Of a stretch of 64,000 nt of DNA, positions 20,163 through 30,328 are shown in pieces (the first letter of the stretch is position 1; each line of letters starts with the position of its first letter). This DNA comes from Paenarthrobacter histidinolovorans (lineage in GTDB: Bacteria; Actinomycetota; Actinomycetes; Actinomycetales; Micrococcaceae), in contig NZ_BMPM01000002.1 in NCBI RefSeq assembly GCF_014647595.1, positions 372,001-436,000 on the forward strand, given 5' to 3'. The translations under genes and the position numbers were made by a program. The notes below the pieces were generated by a model. That model made no database searches. It saw only the letters and a program-made list of their open reading frames with translations, and was not told where the DNA came from.

Positions 20163-21068
20163 TTATCTTATCCCTGCGAAGAGATCCTTTTCCGGCAGCT
20201 CGGAGGGCACCCGGGATTTGATCAAGGTGTAGTCCTCCCAAGGCCACGTGGTCCGCTGCAGTTCCGGCGATACCGCGAAGAAGAAGCCCAGCGGGTCGAT
20301 CTGGGTCCGGTGGGCACGCAGAGCGTCATCGCGGACCTCAAAGTAGGCGCCGCAGTCTATTTGGGTAGTGGTCTGGTGACCGCCGGCCGGTGGTGTGTGC
20401 CCCTCGGCGTCCGCTTCCAACCACGCCGCCAGCCGCTCAGCGTAGGGAGATTGCAGCCCGGCTTCCTCCAACGCGAAATGCAGGGCACGGAAGCGTGCGG
20501 GGCTGAAAGCACGGTCGTAGTAAAGCTTGTCCGGGGCCCATGGCTCGCCCATGCCGGGATAGCGTTCAGGATCGCCCGCGGCTTCATAGGCTTCGACCGC
20601 CACCTTGTGGGCCATGATGTGGTCCGGATGCGGATAGCCACCGTTTTCGTCGTAACTGAGGATGACGTGCGGCTTGAAGTGGCGGACCAGACGCACCAGA
20701 GGAGCCGAAGCCCGCTCCAGCGGCTGCAACGCGAAGCATCCAGGCGGCAGCGGCGGAAGAGGGTCCCCCTCCGGCAGGCCGGAGTCCACGAATCCCAGCC
20801 AGCGCTGCTTGATTCCCAGGACCGAGGCTGCATTGGCCATTTCCAGGCGGCGCGCGCCGGCCATGTCCCGCTTGGGATGCGGGGCATCCTCCATGGCCGG
20901 GTTCTGGATGTCCCCACGGGATCCGTCCGTGCACGTGGCCACCATGACATCCACGCCTGCGGCGGCATACATCGCCATGGTTGCTGCACCCTTGCTGGAC
21001 TCATCATCCGGGTGGGCGTGGACGGCGAGCAGCCGCAGCTGCTGGTCGGAACTGCTGGACGCTGTCAC
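20163..21068 (-). CDS. mca: Mycothiol S-conjugate amidase
   Basis: Mca, 301 residues, a zinc amidase of the PIG-L/MshB superfamily that splits mycothiol S-conjugates, releasing a mercapturic acid for export and recycling the inositol-glucosamine part. The metal-binding HAHPDDESSKG is near residue 16, and the second His set is in YDENGGYPHPDHIMAH (about residues 137-152). TCTDGSRGDIQNPAM is also typical. Length favours Mca or MshB; the early KGAATMAMYAAAGVDV segment and the length fit Mca better. GAGGAG precedes the ATG. It is divergent from the DUF4307 gene, a common actinobacterial neighbour. Confidence 0.92.
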   Translation of the reverse strand: MTASSSSDQQLRLLAVHAHPDDESSKGAATMAMYAAAGVDVMVATCTDGSRGDIQNPAMEDAPHPKRDMAGARRLEMANAASVLGIKQRWLGFVDSGLPEGDPLPPLPPGCFALQPLERASAPLVRLVRHFKPHVILSYDENGGYPHPDHIMAHKVAVEAYEAAGDPERYPGMGEPWAPDKLYYDRAFSPARFRALHFALEEAGLQSPYAERLAAWLEADAEGHTPPAGGHQTTTQIDCGAYFEVRDDALRAHRTQIDPLGFFFAVSPELQRTTWPWEDYTLIKSRVPSELPEKDLFAGIR

Positions 21069-21130
21069 GTGACGGCTCCTCTTTCATGGATCTGGCTTAA
21101 GGGGCGGCAAAGTGCCACCGGGATCGGCAC

Positions 21131-21136
21131 TAAACT
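21131..21136 (+). promoter_or_regulatory. Putative leaderless -10 element of the DUF4307 gene
   Basis: TAAACT lies 6 nt before the GTG start at 21143. Confidence 0.5.
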
Positions 21137-21142
21137 GGGTGG

Positions 21143-21601
21143 GTGACTTCAGAGGACCTTTCGGCCACCCAAGTACCGGCAAGCACCAGCCTAGCCAATC
21201 GCTACGGCGGTCAAAAGCGCGCCATGACAGGCAAAACCAAGCGGAACATCATCATCGCCGCGCTGGTGGTCGCCATTGGCTTGGCCGCATACGTGGCCAC
21301 AGGGTCCGCACAGGCTCCGGTCACGTTCAAGGACATTGGTTACAGCACGGTGGACGACACCCAGGCCGAGGTCGATTACCAGGTCACCAAGTCACCCCGG
21401 GCGACCGCGAAATGCGCCATCAAGGCCCTGGACTCCAAGTTCGCCGTGGTGGGTTGGAAGGTAGTGGAGATTGCTGCCAACGAGCCCCAGGATGACCCCG
21501 ACGGCGGCAGGACCACGGTTCAACGGACCACCCTGAGGACCGAGTCCCCTTCCGTCTCCGGCGTCGTTGACAACTGCTGGATTGTGGACAGCGGCAAATA
21601 A
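21143..21601 (+). CDS. DUF4307 family membrane protein
   Basis: A 152-residue member of DUF4307, an actinobacterial family of unknown function usually found next to mca. It has a 30-residue polar N-terminus with a LANRYGG motif, one transmembrane helix (about residues 35-54) and an extracytoplasmic domain with VTFKDIGYSTVDDTQAEVDY, CAIKALDSKFAVVGW and a final cysteine in VVDNCWIVD. The two cysteines (in AKCAIK and DNCW) could form a disulfide outside the membrane; that is inference. Start is GTG behind a TANNNT element. Confidence 0.85.
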   Translation: MTSEDLSATQVPASTSLANRYGGQKRAMTGKTKRNIIIAALVVAIGLAAYVATGSAQAPVTFKDIGYSTVDDTQAEVDYQVTKSPRATAKCAIKALDSKFAVVGWKVVEIAANEPQDDPDGGRTTVQRTTLRTESPSVSGVVDNCWIVDSGK

Positions 21602-21754
21602 CAAACGTGTGACCCACGGCTCAACCGGTTTGGGTTCGTCCAGAGGATTTACTACAATGGATGAAACCTTCACCCCGTTAAGTTGGTTACTGAGTTTTAC
21701 GAGTGGCCACCTCGGCGGGGTCTTTTTGCATTGTCAGATCTAGAGGAGAAATCC

Positions 21755-22249
21755 GTGTCTACCACCAACAGCGCCACTGCGGCTTGGCTTACCCAGGAAG
21801 CTTTCGACCGCTTGAAGGCTGAGCTGGACCACCTTTCCGGCGCTGGCCGGGCGGAAATCGTCCAGAAGATCGAAGCTGCCCGCCAGGAAGGCGACCTCAA
21901 GGAAAACGGCGGATACCACGCAGCCAAGGAGGAACAGGGCAAGATCGAGGCCCGTATCCGGCAGCTCACCGCCCTTCTTCGCGACGCCCATGTAGGCGAA
22001 GCCCCCGCTGACGACGGAATCGTCGAGCCCGGCATGCTGGTTGTTGCCCGCATCGCCGGTGACGAAGAGACATTCCTGCTGGGCTCGCGCGAAATCGCCG
22101 GAGATTCCGATCTGGACGTCTTCAGTGAGAAGTCGCCCCTCGGTGCAGCCATCATCGGCCACAAGGAAGGCGACAGCCTCAGCTACGTCGCCCCGAACGG
22201 CAAGGAAATCGCGGTAGAGATCGTCTCCGCCAAGCCGTACGTCGCCTAA
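21755..22249 (+). CDS. greA: Transcription elongation factor GreA
   Basis: GreA, 164 residues, rescues backtracked RNA polymerase by stimulating cleavage of the 3' end of the transcript. The N-terminal coiled coil carries the acidic tip (QEGDLKENGGYHAAKEEQ, about residues 40-57), and the C-terminal FKBP-like domain ends in SPLGAAIIGHKEGDSLSYV. The GTG at 21755 has AGGAGA 7 nt upstream and gives the family length; an in-frame extension to 21683 is not expected to be translated. A strong terminator follows. Confidence 0.96.
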   Translation: MSTTNSATAAWLTQEAFDRLKAELDHLSGAGRAEIVQKIEAARQEGDLKENGGYHAAKEEQGKIEARIRQLTALLRDAHVGEAPADDGIVEPGMLVVARIAGDEETFLLGSREIAGDSDLDVFSEKSPLGAAIIGHKEGDSLSYVAPNGKEIAVEIVSAKPYVA

Positions 22250-22277
22250 GCAGCGGCTCACCGACCAAGAACGAACG

Positions 22278-22316
22278 ACGCCGGCCCCCTCCTTCGCGGA
22301 GGGGGCCGGCGTTTTT
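22278..22316. terminator. Rho-independent terminator of greA
   Basis: A perfect 15-bp G+C-rich stem (22278-22292 with 22298-22312), 5-nt loop and TTTTT at 22312-22316. It also lies at the 3' end of the convergent rhomboid gene. Confidence 0.92.
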
Positions 22317-22330
22317 CGTGACCGGTTGGG

Positions 22331-22945
22331 TCAGGGCGCGATGGCAGGCTTGGGCCGGAGCAAGAGGGCCGCGATGATGCCGCCGATGGCGCCACCCAGG
22401 TGGGCCTGCCACGAGATGTAGCCCATCACCGTAGGCAACACCCCAAAGAGGATGCTGCCGTAGGCCATGAACAGCACCACGGACAGCAGGATCTGCCACC
22501 AGCTCCGGTTGAAGAAACCCCGGACCAGCAGGAACGCGAAGAAACCGAACACCAACCCTGAAGCGCCAACCGTCACCCCTCCCCCGCCGATGAGCCACAC
22601 AGTGAGCCCCGAGCCCAGCCAGCTGAATGCCAGGGCCGTGACGAAGACACGGATGCCGGACAGGAACACCAGGAAGCCGAAGATGATCAGCGGCAGGGTG
22701 TTCGAGATCAGGTGGTTGAAGTTTGCGTGAAGCAAAGGAAACGTCAGGATGTCCAGGACGCCGTCCATGGAGCGGGGGCGGAGTCCGAACGTGGAGTTCA
22801 GAGCATGCCGCATGAGCGTGTTGAGGATCTCGATGACGTAGAGCAGCACCACGAAGCCGCCCATGAAGAGCAGGCCACCCTTCGCCCGTCCGGCCAGCGA
22901 TTCCTCGGCGTCGGCTTTTGATCCCTCAGGCGTTCCAAGCACCAT
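22331..22945 (-). CDS. Rhomboid family intramembrane serine protease
   Basis: A 204-residue rhomboid protease that cuts transmembrane helices inside the membrane. The catalytic Ser129 is in GASGLVFGFFAF and the catalytic His182 in SWQAHLGGAIGG; about six helices are predicted, with the HANFNHLISN segment at about 73-82 as the usual HxxxN-like motif of helix 2. It starts 14 bp after the ilvA stop on the same strand and is probably in the same operon as ilvA and the AI-2E family gene. The physiological substrate is unknown. Confidence 0.93.
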   Translation of the reverse strand: MVLGTPEGSKADAEESLAGRAKGGLLFMGGFVVLLYVIEILNTLMRHALNSTFGLRPRSMDGVLDILTFPLLHANFNHLISNTLPLIIFGFLVFLSGIRVFVTALAFSWLGSGLTVWLIGGGGVTVGASGLVFGFFAFLLVRGFFNRSWWQILLSVVLFMAYGSILFGVLPTVMGYISWQAHLGGAIGGIIAALLLRPKPAIAP

Positions 22946-22959
22946 GGGCGCTCCTCCCG

Positions 22960-24198
22960 TCAGTGCACCACGATGGGCTGGAAGCCCTCGGCACGCAATG
23001 CGCCAAGGACCTGTTCGCCGTGTTCGTGGCCCTTCGTTTCCAGGTTGATGGTGATGGAGACATCGCCCATGCTGATGGAACCGCCCAGGCGCGTGTGGTC
23101 CAGTCCGGTCACGTTGGCGTCGTTCTCAGCGATGATCCGGGCGATGGTAGCCAACGAACCGGGACGGTCATCGAGCATCATGCGGACCGTCATGAAACGG
23201 CCTGCGGCCGACAGACCGCGCTGGATGACCTTCAGCATTAGCATGGGATCGATGTTGCCACCGGAAAGCACGACGGCGGTGTTCCCGGGGTTCTCGATCT
23301 TGCCGTCCATCAGTGCGGCTACTCCCACAGCACCGGCGGGCTCAACCACCATCTTTGCCCGTTCCAGCAGGAAGATGAGGGCGCGGGCCAAGGAGTCTTC
23401 GCTGACGGTTACGACGTCGTCCACGAGCTCGCGGATGATGCTGAACGGCAGCTGACCCGGCCGTCCCACGGCAATGCCGTCAGCCATGGTGGATACCTTC
23501 TTCAGCGGCACCAGGGCATCGGCAGCCAAGGACGGCGGGTACGCCGCAGCGTTTTCTGCCTGCACGCCAATGACCCTGATCTCGCGGCCAAGCTCCTTGG
23601 CGCGGGCTTTGATGGCCACAGCCACGCCGGCCAGCAGTCCACCGCCGCCAACACCCATCAGGATGGTGTCCACGTTGGGGATCTGTTCCAGGATCTCAAG
23701 ACCAATGGTGCCTTGGCCCGCTACGACATCCACGTTGTCAAAGGGGTGCACGAAGACGGCACCTGTTTCGTTGGCGTAGCGTTGCGCCTCAGCCAGTGCC
23801 TCATCCACGTTGTGGCCGTGGAGGATAACCTCTGCCCCATGGCTCCGCGTGGCCGCCAGCTTGGGGAGGGCGACGCCCAGCGGCATGTAGATCCGGGCGT
23901 TGATGCCAAGGCTTTTGGCTGCCACTGCGACACCTTGGGCGTGGTTGCCGGCTGAGGCCGCCACAACACCACGCTTCTTTTCATCGGCGGTGAGGCGGGC
24001 CATGCGTACATAGGCACCACGGACTTTGAACGAGCCGGCGCGCTGCAGGTTCTCACACTTGAAGAAGACATTCCCGCCCACAAGGTGGCCCAGTGCCCGC
24101 GACGACTCCACCGGAGTCTTGGTAATAATGCCCTCGAGCAGCTCCTGCGCCTTGAGGACATCGTCCAGGGTGACGGGCAGGGTATCGAGGGTATTCAC
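22960..24198 (-). CDS. ilvA: Threonine ammonia-lyase
   Basis: A 412-residue PLP-dependent threonine deaminase that makes 2-oxobutanoate, first step of isoleucine synthesis. The PLP lysine is in GSFKVRGAYVRM (about residue 57), the phosphate-binding glycine loop is GVGGGGLLAGVAVAI, and an ACT-like regulatory domain occupies the last 80 residues (MMLDDRPGSLATIARII onward). The single short ACT domain is like the short IlvA/TdcB-with-ACT type rather than the double-ACT E. coli IlvA. It starts with GTG three bases after the upstream stop, with AGGAG just ahead, so it is coupled to the AI-2E family gene. Confidence 0.94.
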   Translation of the reverse strand: MNTLDTLPVTLDDVLKAQELLEGIITKTPVESSRALGHLVGGNVFFKCENLQRAGSFKVRGAYVRMARLTADEKKRGVVAASAGNHAQGVAVAAKSLGINARIYMPLGVALPKLAATRSHGAEVILHGHNVDEALAEAQRYANETGAVFVHPFDNVDVVAGQGTIGLEILEQIPNVDTILMGVGGGGLLAGVAVAIKARAKELGREIRVIGVQAENAAAYPPSLAADALVPLKKVSTMADGIAVGRPGQLPFSIIRELVDDVVTVSEDSLARALIFLLERAKMVVEPAGAVGVAALMDGKIENPGNTAVVLSGGNIDPMLMLKVIQRGLSAAGRFMTVRMMLDDRPGSLATIARIIAENDANVTGLDHTRLGGSISMGDVSITINLETKGHEHGEQVLGALRAEGFQPIVVH

Positions 24199-24201
24199 TG
24201 A

Positions 24202-25482
24202 CTATTCTCCTTTATTGGTGTCGGCCACCGGGCCCTCAGCAGAGGTGCTCCCAGGAACCTTGGTCTTGCCGGCGCCGCCCCTCGCGAGGCGGGATTCGGC
24301 CGTTGGAAGGTGGACTTCCTTGAAGTTGACGTCACCGCCGGACTCCGCGGAAGCGGCTGCCGGTTGGAGTTCGGCGCCACCCAATCCTTCATCATGTTCC
24401 CACGTCCGGCCGGCAATGTAGCGAACTGCCGTGTTTACTACGGCGAGCAGCGGAACGGCGAACAGGGCTCCCGGGATGCCTGCCAGGTAGGAGCCTGCGG
24501 CAACGGAGAGGATGACGGCCACCGGATGCAGGGCCACAGCCTTGCCCATGACCAGCGGCTGCAGGATGTGGCTCTCAAGCTGCTGCACCAGCAGGACGAT
24601 TGCCAGCATGATCAGGGCATTGACCGGCCCGTTGGCAACGAGGGCCAGCAGCACCGCGATGGCACCGGTGACCAGTGCGCCCACAACAGGGATGAACGAG
24701 CCGATGAAAACAAGGACGGCGAGGGGCAGTGCCAAGGGAACCTGGATGATCGCAGCACCCACGCCGATGCCTACCGCGTCCACGAAGGCAACGAACATCT
24801 GGATCCGGACGTAGCTGACCATGGAGGTCCAACCCCGTCGGCCCGCACCGTCAGTTGCCCGCCGGGCCGTCTTGGGCAGAAGGCGCACCAGGAAGGCCCA
24901 GATCCGGCTTCCCTCCAGCAGGAAGAAGATCAGAATGAACAGCGCCAGCACCAGGCCCGCGGCGAAGTGCCCGGCAGTGCTGCCAAAGGACAGGGCACCG
25001 CTGAGAATGCTGCTGCTGTTGTTCTGCAGGGCGTTGGCGCCGTCGGCGATGTACTGATCGATCTGGTCTGCCGTCAGATGCAGCGGGCCATCGGCAAGCC
25101 AGGTCTGGATCTGCTGGATTCCCATGAGGGCTTCCTGCCAGAGTGCGCCGAAGCCGGAGACCAGTTGCCTGCCTACCAAGGCCAGCGCGCCGGCAATCAC
25201 GCCGATGAATCCGAGCACAGTAATCGCAACGGCGGCCCCGTTGGGGACTTTCCGGTTGCGCAGCCAGGCCACCACCGGATAGAGCAGGCCTGCCAGCAGC
25301 GCAGCCACCATCACGGGAATGATGAGGAAGCTGACTTTACCCAGCAACCACACCAGAGCGCCGATCATGAGCAGGATCAGTCCTGCCCGCCACGACCAGG
25401 CAGCTGCAATGCGCACCCCATAGGGGATGTCCTCGGCGATTTGGCGGTCAGAACGGGGCTTGGCGTCCGGTGTTGGCGTCAT
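24202..25482 (-). CDS. AI-2E family transporter
   Basis: A 426-residue polytopic protein of the AI-2E family (PerM/TqsA/YdiK group), named for quorum-signal export but with diverse or unknown substrates. Eight or so helices are arranged as usual: two pairs near the N-terminus (about 29-68), a long amphipathic central domain (about 95-170) and the conserved C-terminal core with FVDAVGIGVGAAIIQVPLAL, GSFIPVVGALVTG and LESHILQPLVMGK. The C-terminal 70 residues are hydrophilic. It heads an operon with ilvA and the rhomboid gene, which might hint at amino acid export, but that is inference. Confidence 0.9.
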   Translation of the reverse strand: MTPTPDAKPRSDRQIAEDIPYGVRIAAAWSWRAGLILLMIGALVWLLGKVSFLIIPVMVAALLAGLLYPVVAWLRNRKVPNGAAVAITVLGFIGVIAGALALVGRQLVSGFGALWQEALMGIQQIQTWLADGPLHLTADQIDQYIADGANALQNNSSSILSGALSFGSTAGHFAAGLVLALFILIFFLLEGSRIWAFLVRLLPKTARRATDGAGRRGWTSMVSYVRIQMFVAFVDAVGIGVGAAIIQVPLALPLAVLVFIGSFIPVVGALVTGAIAVLLALVANGPVNALIMLAIVLLVQQLESHILQPLVMGKAVALHPVAVILSVAAGSYLAGIPGALFAVPLLAVVNTAVRYIAGRTWEHDEGLGGAELQPAAASAESGGDVNFKEVHLPTAESRLARGGAGKTKVPGSTSAEGPVADTNKGE

Positions 25483-25551
25483 AAACCCATAATTCCGTAG
25501 CCCGCTCCGTATGGGAAACCGACCCGCAGGCAGCTGGGGGGCTAAAGGCGC

Positions 25552-26520
25552 CTAGAGGGACGCAGTAATACCCCAGTTCATGGTGAACGACTCCCCTGGC
25601 GCCAACCAGCGGAGGCCGTCACCACTGTTGAAGGCGTTCGCCGGGCCAGTCATCGGTTCGATGGCCACAGCTTTGGAACGTCCGGGGAAGGTATCGGTGA
25701 TGAAGACATGGACATACGGGCAGTTCGCGTCCTGCTCCAAGCTGACACTGCGGCCATCGGGTGCGGAGAGCGTATGGCGGGCCACGCCGCCGTCGAACGT
25801 CAGGTCCGTTAACGCGACGTCCACCAGTGCCGGGCCGACCGCGGTTCCGGATGAGAAGTCATACGGGCCATCCGCCGGGGCCGTGCTTCGTGGGATCAGC
25901 CGCTCATCGGCCACGAGCCGGGTCCGCGCGTTGACGGTGAGGACAAGGTCTTCGGGCGCAGCATCGCCCAAGCGCAGGTAGGGGTGGGCGCCCAGGACAA
26001 ACGGAGCCGGGCTCTGCGCCTGGTTGACCAAAGTCTGGGACACACGGAGGTCCAGGGCGTCGTCGAGTTCGTAGCGCACCCGGTGAAGCACCAGAAACGG
26101 GTAGCCGTGCTGGGGAAAAACGGTGGCTTCCAGGGTGACGGAGAATTCGGACTCGTCCACCAGCGCATAGCCGGTGTTACGCAACAGTCCGTGGCTGGCG
26201 TTGTTCCGGGACACTTCGGTGATGTCGAGCTGTTGCTTCTTCCCGTCCAGGTACCAGACGCCGTCTTCCACCCGGTTGGCCCACGGTGCCAGAGTAATGC
26301 CGGTGGCCCCGGGAGAGATTTCGTCGTCGCCGTAGCTTTCGGTCAGCTGGACGCCGCCGCGGGAGTAGAGCCGCAGTCCTGCGGCCAGTTCGGTCACGAC
26401 AACGACGGCGTCGTCACGTCGAAGCTCGAACTGTCGGCCTGTGGCGAAACGGCGGGATTCGGAGTGGTGGGCGCTGTCGGCTGGCAACGAAGAGGCAGGC
26501 ATGGCATTACCGTACTGCAT
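25552..26520 (-). CDS. galM: Aldose 1-epimerase family protein
   Basis: A 322-residue galactose mutarotase-like enzyme that interconverts alpha and beta anomers. The substrate-contacting segments are present: LAPWANRVEDGVW (Asn-Arg), NASHGLLRNTGY (His of the family), FVLGAHPYLRLG (catalytic His) and IEPMTGPANAFNSGDGL, which supplies the C-terminal Glu/Asn region. It is divergent from galT-galK, supporting galactose as the sugar, although YihR-type epimerases of other aldoses share these features. Two starts are possible, ATG 26520 or ATG 26502. Confidence 0.88.
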   Translation of the reverse strand: MQYGNAMPASSLPADSAHHSESRRFATGRQFELRRDDAVVVVTELAAGLRLYSRGGVQLTESYGDDEISPGATGITLAPWANRVEDGVWYLDGKKQQLDITEVSRNNASHGLLRNTGYALVDESEFSVTLEATVFPQHGYPFLVLHRVRYELDDALDLRVSQTLVNQAQSPAPFVLGAHPYLRLGDAAPEDLVLTVNARTRLVADERLIPRSTAPADGPYDFSSGTAVGPALVDVALTDLTFDGGVARHTLSAPDGRSVSLEQDANCPYVHVFITDTFPGRSKAVAIEPMTGPANAFNSGDGLRWLAPGESFTMNWGITASL

Positions 26521-26602
26521 TCCAGGGGGTTGACCCGGAACCGGCGATGTTTGCTTTTGTTAGAAACTATGCGCTTTTGGTCATTTGTGGAACAATGAAG
26601 CC
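26521..26602. promoter_or_regulatory. galM / galT divergent control region
   Basis: The 82-bp gap between galM and galT is A+T-rich for this genome and holds a direct repeat GCTTTTG at 26553-26559 and 26573-26579, 20 bp (two helical turns) apart. It could be the site of a sugar-responsive repressor. No regulator gene is adjacent. Confidence 0.35.
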
Positions 26603-27750
<1,148 letters not shown>

Positions 27751-27754
<4 letters not shown>

Positions 27755-28911
27755 CCACCACCACGGACGCCAGCGTCCTCACCGCCCGCTTCCAGGAAAC
27801 GTTCGGAGCAGCTCCCGACGGCGTGTGGCAGGCACCGGGACGCGTCAACCTGATTGGCGAACACACTGATTACAACGAAGGCTTCGTGCTCCCCTTCGCC
27901 ATCGACAGGACAGCGAAGATAGCTCTGCGCGTCCGTGCGGATTCGACGGTGCGCATGCTGTCCACGTTCGGCGGCCACGGCATGGTGGAAGCCGACCTCG
28001 CGGATCTGGAACCCGGCTCCGGCGAAGGTTGGTCCCGCTATCCCCTGGGAGTCGCGTGGGCCTTGCGGGAACGCGGCATCTCCGTCCCCGGGTTTGACCT
28101 GCTGCTCGACTCCGATGTCCCCCTGGGCGCCGGGCTGTCTTCCTCCCATGCCATCGAATGCGCCGTCATCTCCGCTCTCAACGAGCTGACGGGAGCCGGA
28201 TTCGCGGCGGAAGAGCTTGTCCTGGCCACCCAGCGCGCTGAGAACATCTTTGTTGGGGCTCCCACCGGAATCATGGACCAGTCGGCGTCACTGCGTGGCG
28301 CCGAGGGACATGCCGTCTTCCTTGATTGCCGTGACCAGCATGTTGAGTTGGTCCCGTTCGACGCGGAGGCCTCGGGACTGGTCCTGCTGGTCATCGACAC
28401 CAAGGTTTCGCACTCACACGCCGACGGCGGCTACGCCTCCCGCCGCGCCTCCTGCGAGTTGGGTGCGGAGATCCTGGGCGTCAAAGCACTGCGCGACGTC
28501 GGCGTCGAGGATCTGGAGGAGGCTTCCGGGCTGCTGGACGAGACCACGCTTCGGCGAGTGCGCCATGTGGTTACTGAAAACGACCGCGTGCTCCAAACCG
28601 TGGAGATACTTGGCACCCGGGGAGCTGCGAACATTGGCCCCCTGCTGGACGCCAGCCACGTTTCCATGCGCGAGGACTTCGAGATCTCCTGCCCCGAACT
28701 CGATCTCGCCGTGGACACCTCCCGGGCCAATGGCGCCATCGGTGCGCGGATGACCGGCGGCGGCTTCGGCGGCTCAGCCATCGCACTGACGCCGGTGGGC
28801 CAGGAGCAGCAGGTGAGGGACGCCGTCGTGCGCTCCTTCGCAGAAGCGGGCTTCACCGCACCGGACATCTTCACCGTCACCCCGGCTGCGGGCGCCCTCC
28901 GCCTGGCCTGA
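27751..28911 (+). CDS. galK: Galactokinase
   Basis: GalK, 386 residues, a GHMP-superfamily kinase that phosphorylates galactose at C1. All signatures are present: GRVNLIGEHTDYNEGFVLPF near residue 31 (galactokinase signature), PLGAGLSSSHAIEC near residue 124 (ATP-binding GHMP motif) and MTGGGFGGSAIAL near residue 335 (motif 3). It is translationally coupled to galT by an ATGA overlap. A weak hairpin (28923-28929 with 28944-28950) follows, just before the thiolase promoter. Confidence 0.97.
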
Positions 28912-28950
28912 CGCGCGGCCTGCGCCCGGTGACCTGCACGACGCCGGGCG

Positions 28951-28956
28951 TAAGCT
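28951..28956 (+). promoter_or_regulatory. Putative leaderless -10 element of the thiolase gene
   Basis: TAAGCT lies 6 nt before the ATG at 28963; a GTGACC sixteen bases upstream is a possible -35. Confidence 0.5.
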
Positions 28957-28962
28957 GGGGCC

Positions 28963-30201
28963 ATGACTGAGGCTGTCATTGTTTCCACTGCCAGAAGCCC
29001 CATTGGGCGAGCCTTCAAAGGCTCCCTGAAGGACGAACGACCCGACGACCTCGCCACTGCCATGGTGCAGGCGGCATTGGCGAAGGTTCCGGGTTTTGAC
29101 CCCGGCGCCGACGACGGACGCGGTCTGGATGACATCCTCCTGGGCTGCGCGGAGCCCAGCGGTGAAGCCGGCTCGAACATGGCGCGGGTGGTGGCGGTGC
29201 TGGCCGGATTGGACCGGGTTCCGGCAGCCACCATCAACCGCTTCTGCGCCTCGAGCCTCCAGACCCTGAGGATGGCCTTCCACGCCATCCGATCCGGAGA
29301 AGCCCACGCCATGGTTTCCGCCGGGGTGGAGAGCGTCTCGCGGTACCAAAATTGGGCGGGTGCAGGCGAAACCGACACCGCCAACCACAATCCCCTCTTC
29401 GAAGCAGCGGCCCAGCGGACGGCCGCACGGGCCGCCTCCAACATCCCCTGGACGGACCCCCGCTTTGGCGGCCGCTTGCCGGACATCTACATCTCCATGG
29501 GCCAGACCGCGGAGAACGTCGCCACGAGCTACGGCATCAGCCGCGCTGAGCAGGACGAATGGGGCGTCCTGAGCCAGAACCGCGCCGAAGCTGCAATCGC
29601 CTCCGGGTTCTACGCCCGGGATATCACACCCTTTACACGTAAGGACGGCGTGGTGGTTGACCGTGACGACTCGCCCCGGCCGGGGGTGACCCTGGAGGCA
29701 GTGTCGGCACTGCAGCCCGTGTTCCGCGCAGGGGGCACCGTGACGGCAGGCAATGCCTGTCCCCTCAACGACGGCGCGGCGGCCGTGGTGGTCATGAGCG
29801 ACACACGGGCCCGCGAACTCGGCCTGGAGCCCCTCGCGCGGGTGGTCTCCACCGGCGTCAGCGCACTGTCACCGGAACTGATGGGCATGGGTCCGGTGGA
29901 GTCCACCCGGCGGGCACTTGCCCTGGCCGGGCTGACCATGGACGACATCGACCTCGTGGAGCTCAACGAAGCGTTTGCTGTGCAGGTTGTGGCAAGTGCC
30001 AGGGAGTTGGGCATCGATCCGGCCAAGCTCAATGTCCACGGCGGGGCCATCGCACTGGGCCATCCGTTCGGCATGACGGGGGCACGCATGACCAGCACCC
30101 TGCTGAACGGGTTAAAGGAACGCGACGGGACACTGGGGCTGGCAACACTCTGCGTGGGTGGCGGGCAGGGCATGGCCGTGGTTTTCGAACGCCTGAGCTG
30201 A
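28963..30201 (+). CDS. Acetyl-CoA C-acyltransferase (thiolase)
   Basis: A 412-residue thiolase that joins or splits acyl-CoA and acetyl-CoA. The nucleophilic Cys95 is in NRFCASSLQTLRM, and the C-terminal catalytic pair is in NVHGGAIALGHPFGMTGAR (His) and TLCVGGGQGMAVVFE (Cys). It starts directly with EAVIVSTARSPIG as in FadA-type degradative thiolases. No other beta-oxidation gene is adjacent, so it could serve fatty acid breakdown or acetoacetyl-CoA formation. It has its own leaderless-type promoter and a shared bidirectional terminator. Confidence 0.93.
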   Translation: MTEAVIVSTARSPIGRAFKGSLKDERPDDLATAMVQAALAKVPGFDPGADDGRGLDDILLGCAEPSGEAGSNMARVVAVLAGLDRVPAATINRFCASSLQTLRMAFHAIRSGEAHAMVSAGVESVSRYQNWAGAGETDTANHNPLFEAAAQRTAARAASNIPWTDPRFGGRLPDIYISMGQTAENVATSYGISRAEQDEWGVLSQNRAEAAIASGFYARDITPFTRKDGVVVDRDDSPRPGVTLEAVSALQPVFRAGGTVTAGNACPLNDGAAAVVVMSDTRARELGLEPLARVVSTGVSALSPELMGMGPVESTRRALALAGLTMDDIDLVELNEAFAVQVVASARELGIDPAKLNVHGGAIALGHPFGMTGARMTSTLLNGLKERDGTLGLATLCVGGGQGMAVVFERLS

Positions 30202-30277
30202 CGCGAGGGGTTGGATCCCGCCTCTTTGACACGCTCTTTCCCCCGAAACCTCACCCCTCACGAACACATCACTGACG

Positions 30278-30311
30278 CAAAATGCCCCCGAATCTCTTCG
30301 GGGGCATTTTG
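30278..30311. terminator. Bidirectional terminator between thiolase and BI-1 genes
   Basis: A perfect 15-bp stem (30278-30292 with 30297-30311) with a 4-nt loop. The stem begins CAAAAT and ends ATTTTG, so both strands present a T-rich 3' side. It lies between convergent genes. Confidence 0.85.
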
Positions 30312-30328
30312 TGTTGGAGCTTTTACAA

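Noticed and set aside
22278..22316. Possible riboswitch or attenuator before the rhomboid gene
   Set aside because: It lies at the 3' end, not the 5' end, of the rhomboid gene and has a T-run on the greA side, so it is the greA terminator.
30241..30320. Candidate small RNA formed by the 30278-30311 hairpin
   Set aside because: A bidirectional terminator between convergent genes explains it fully.
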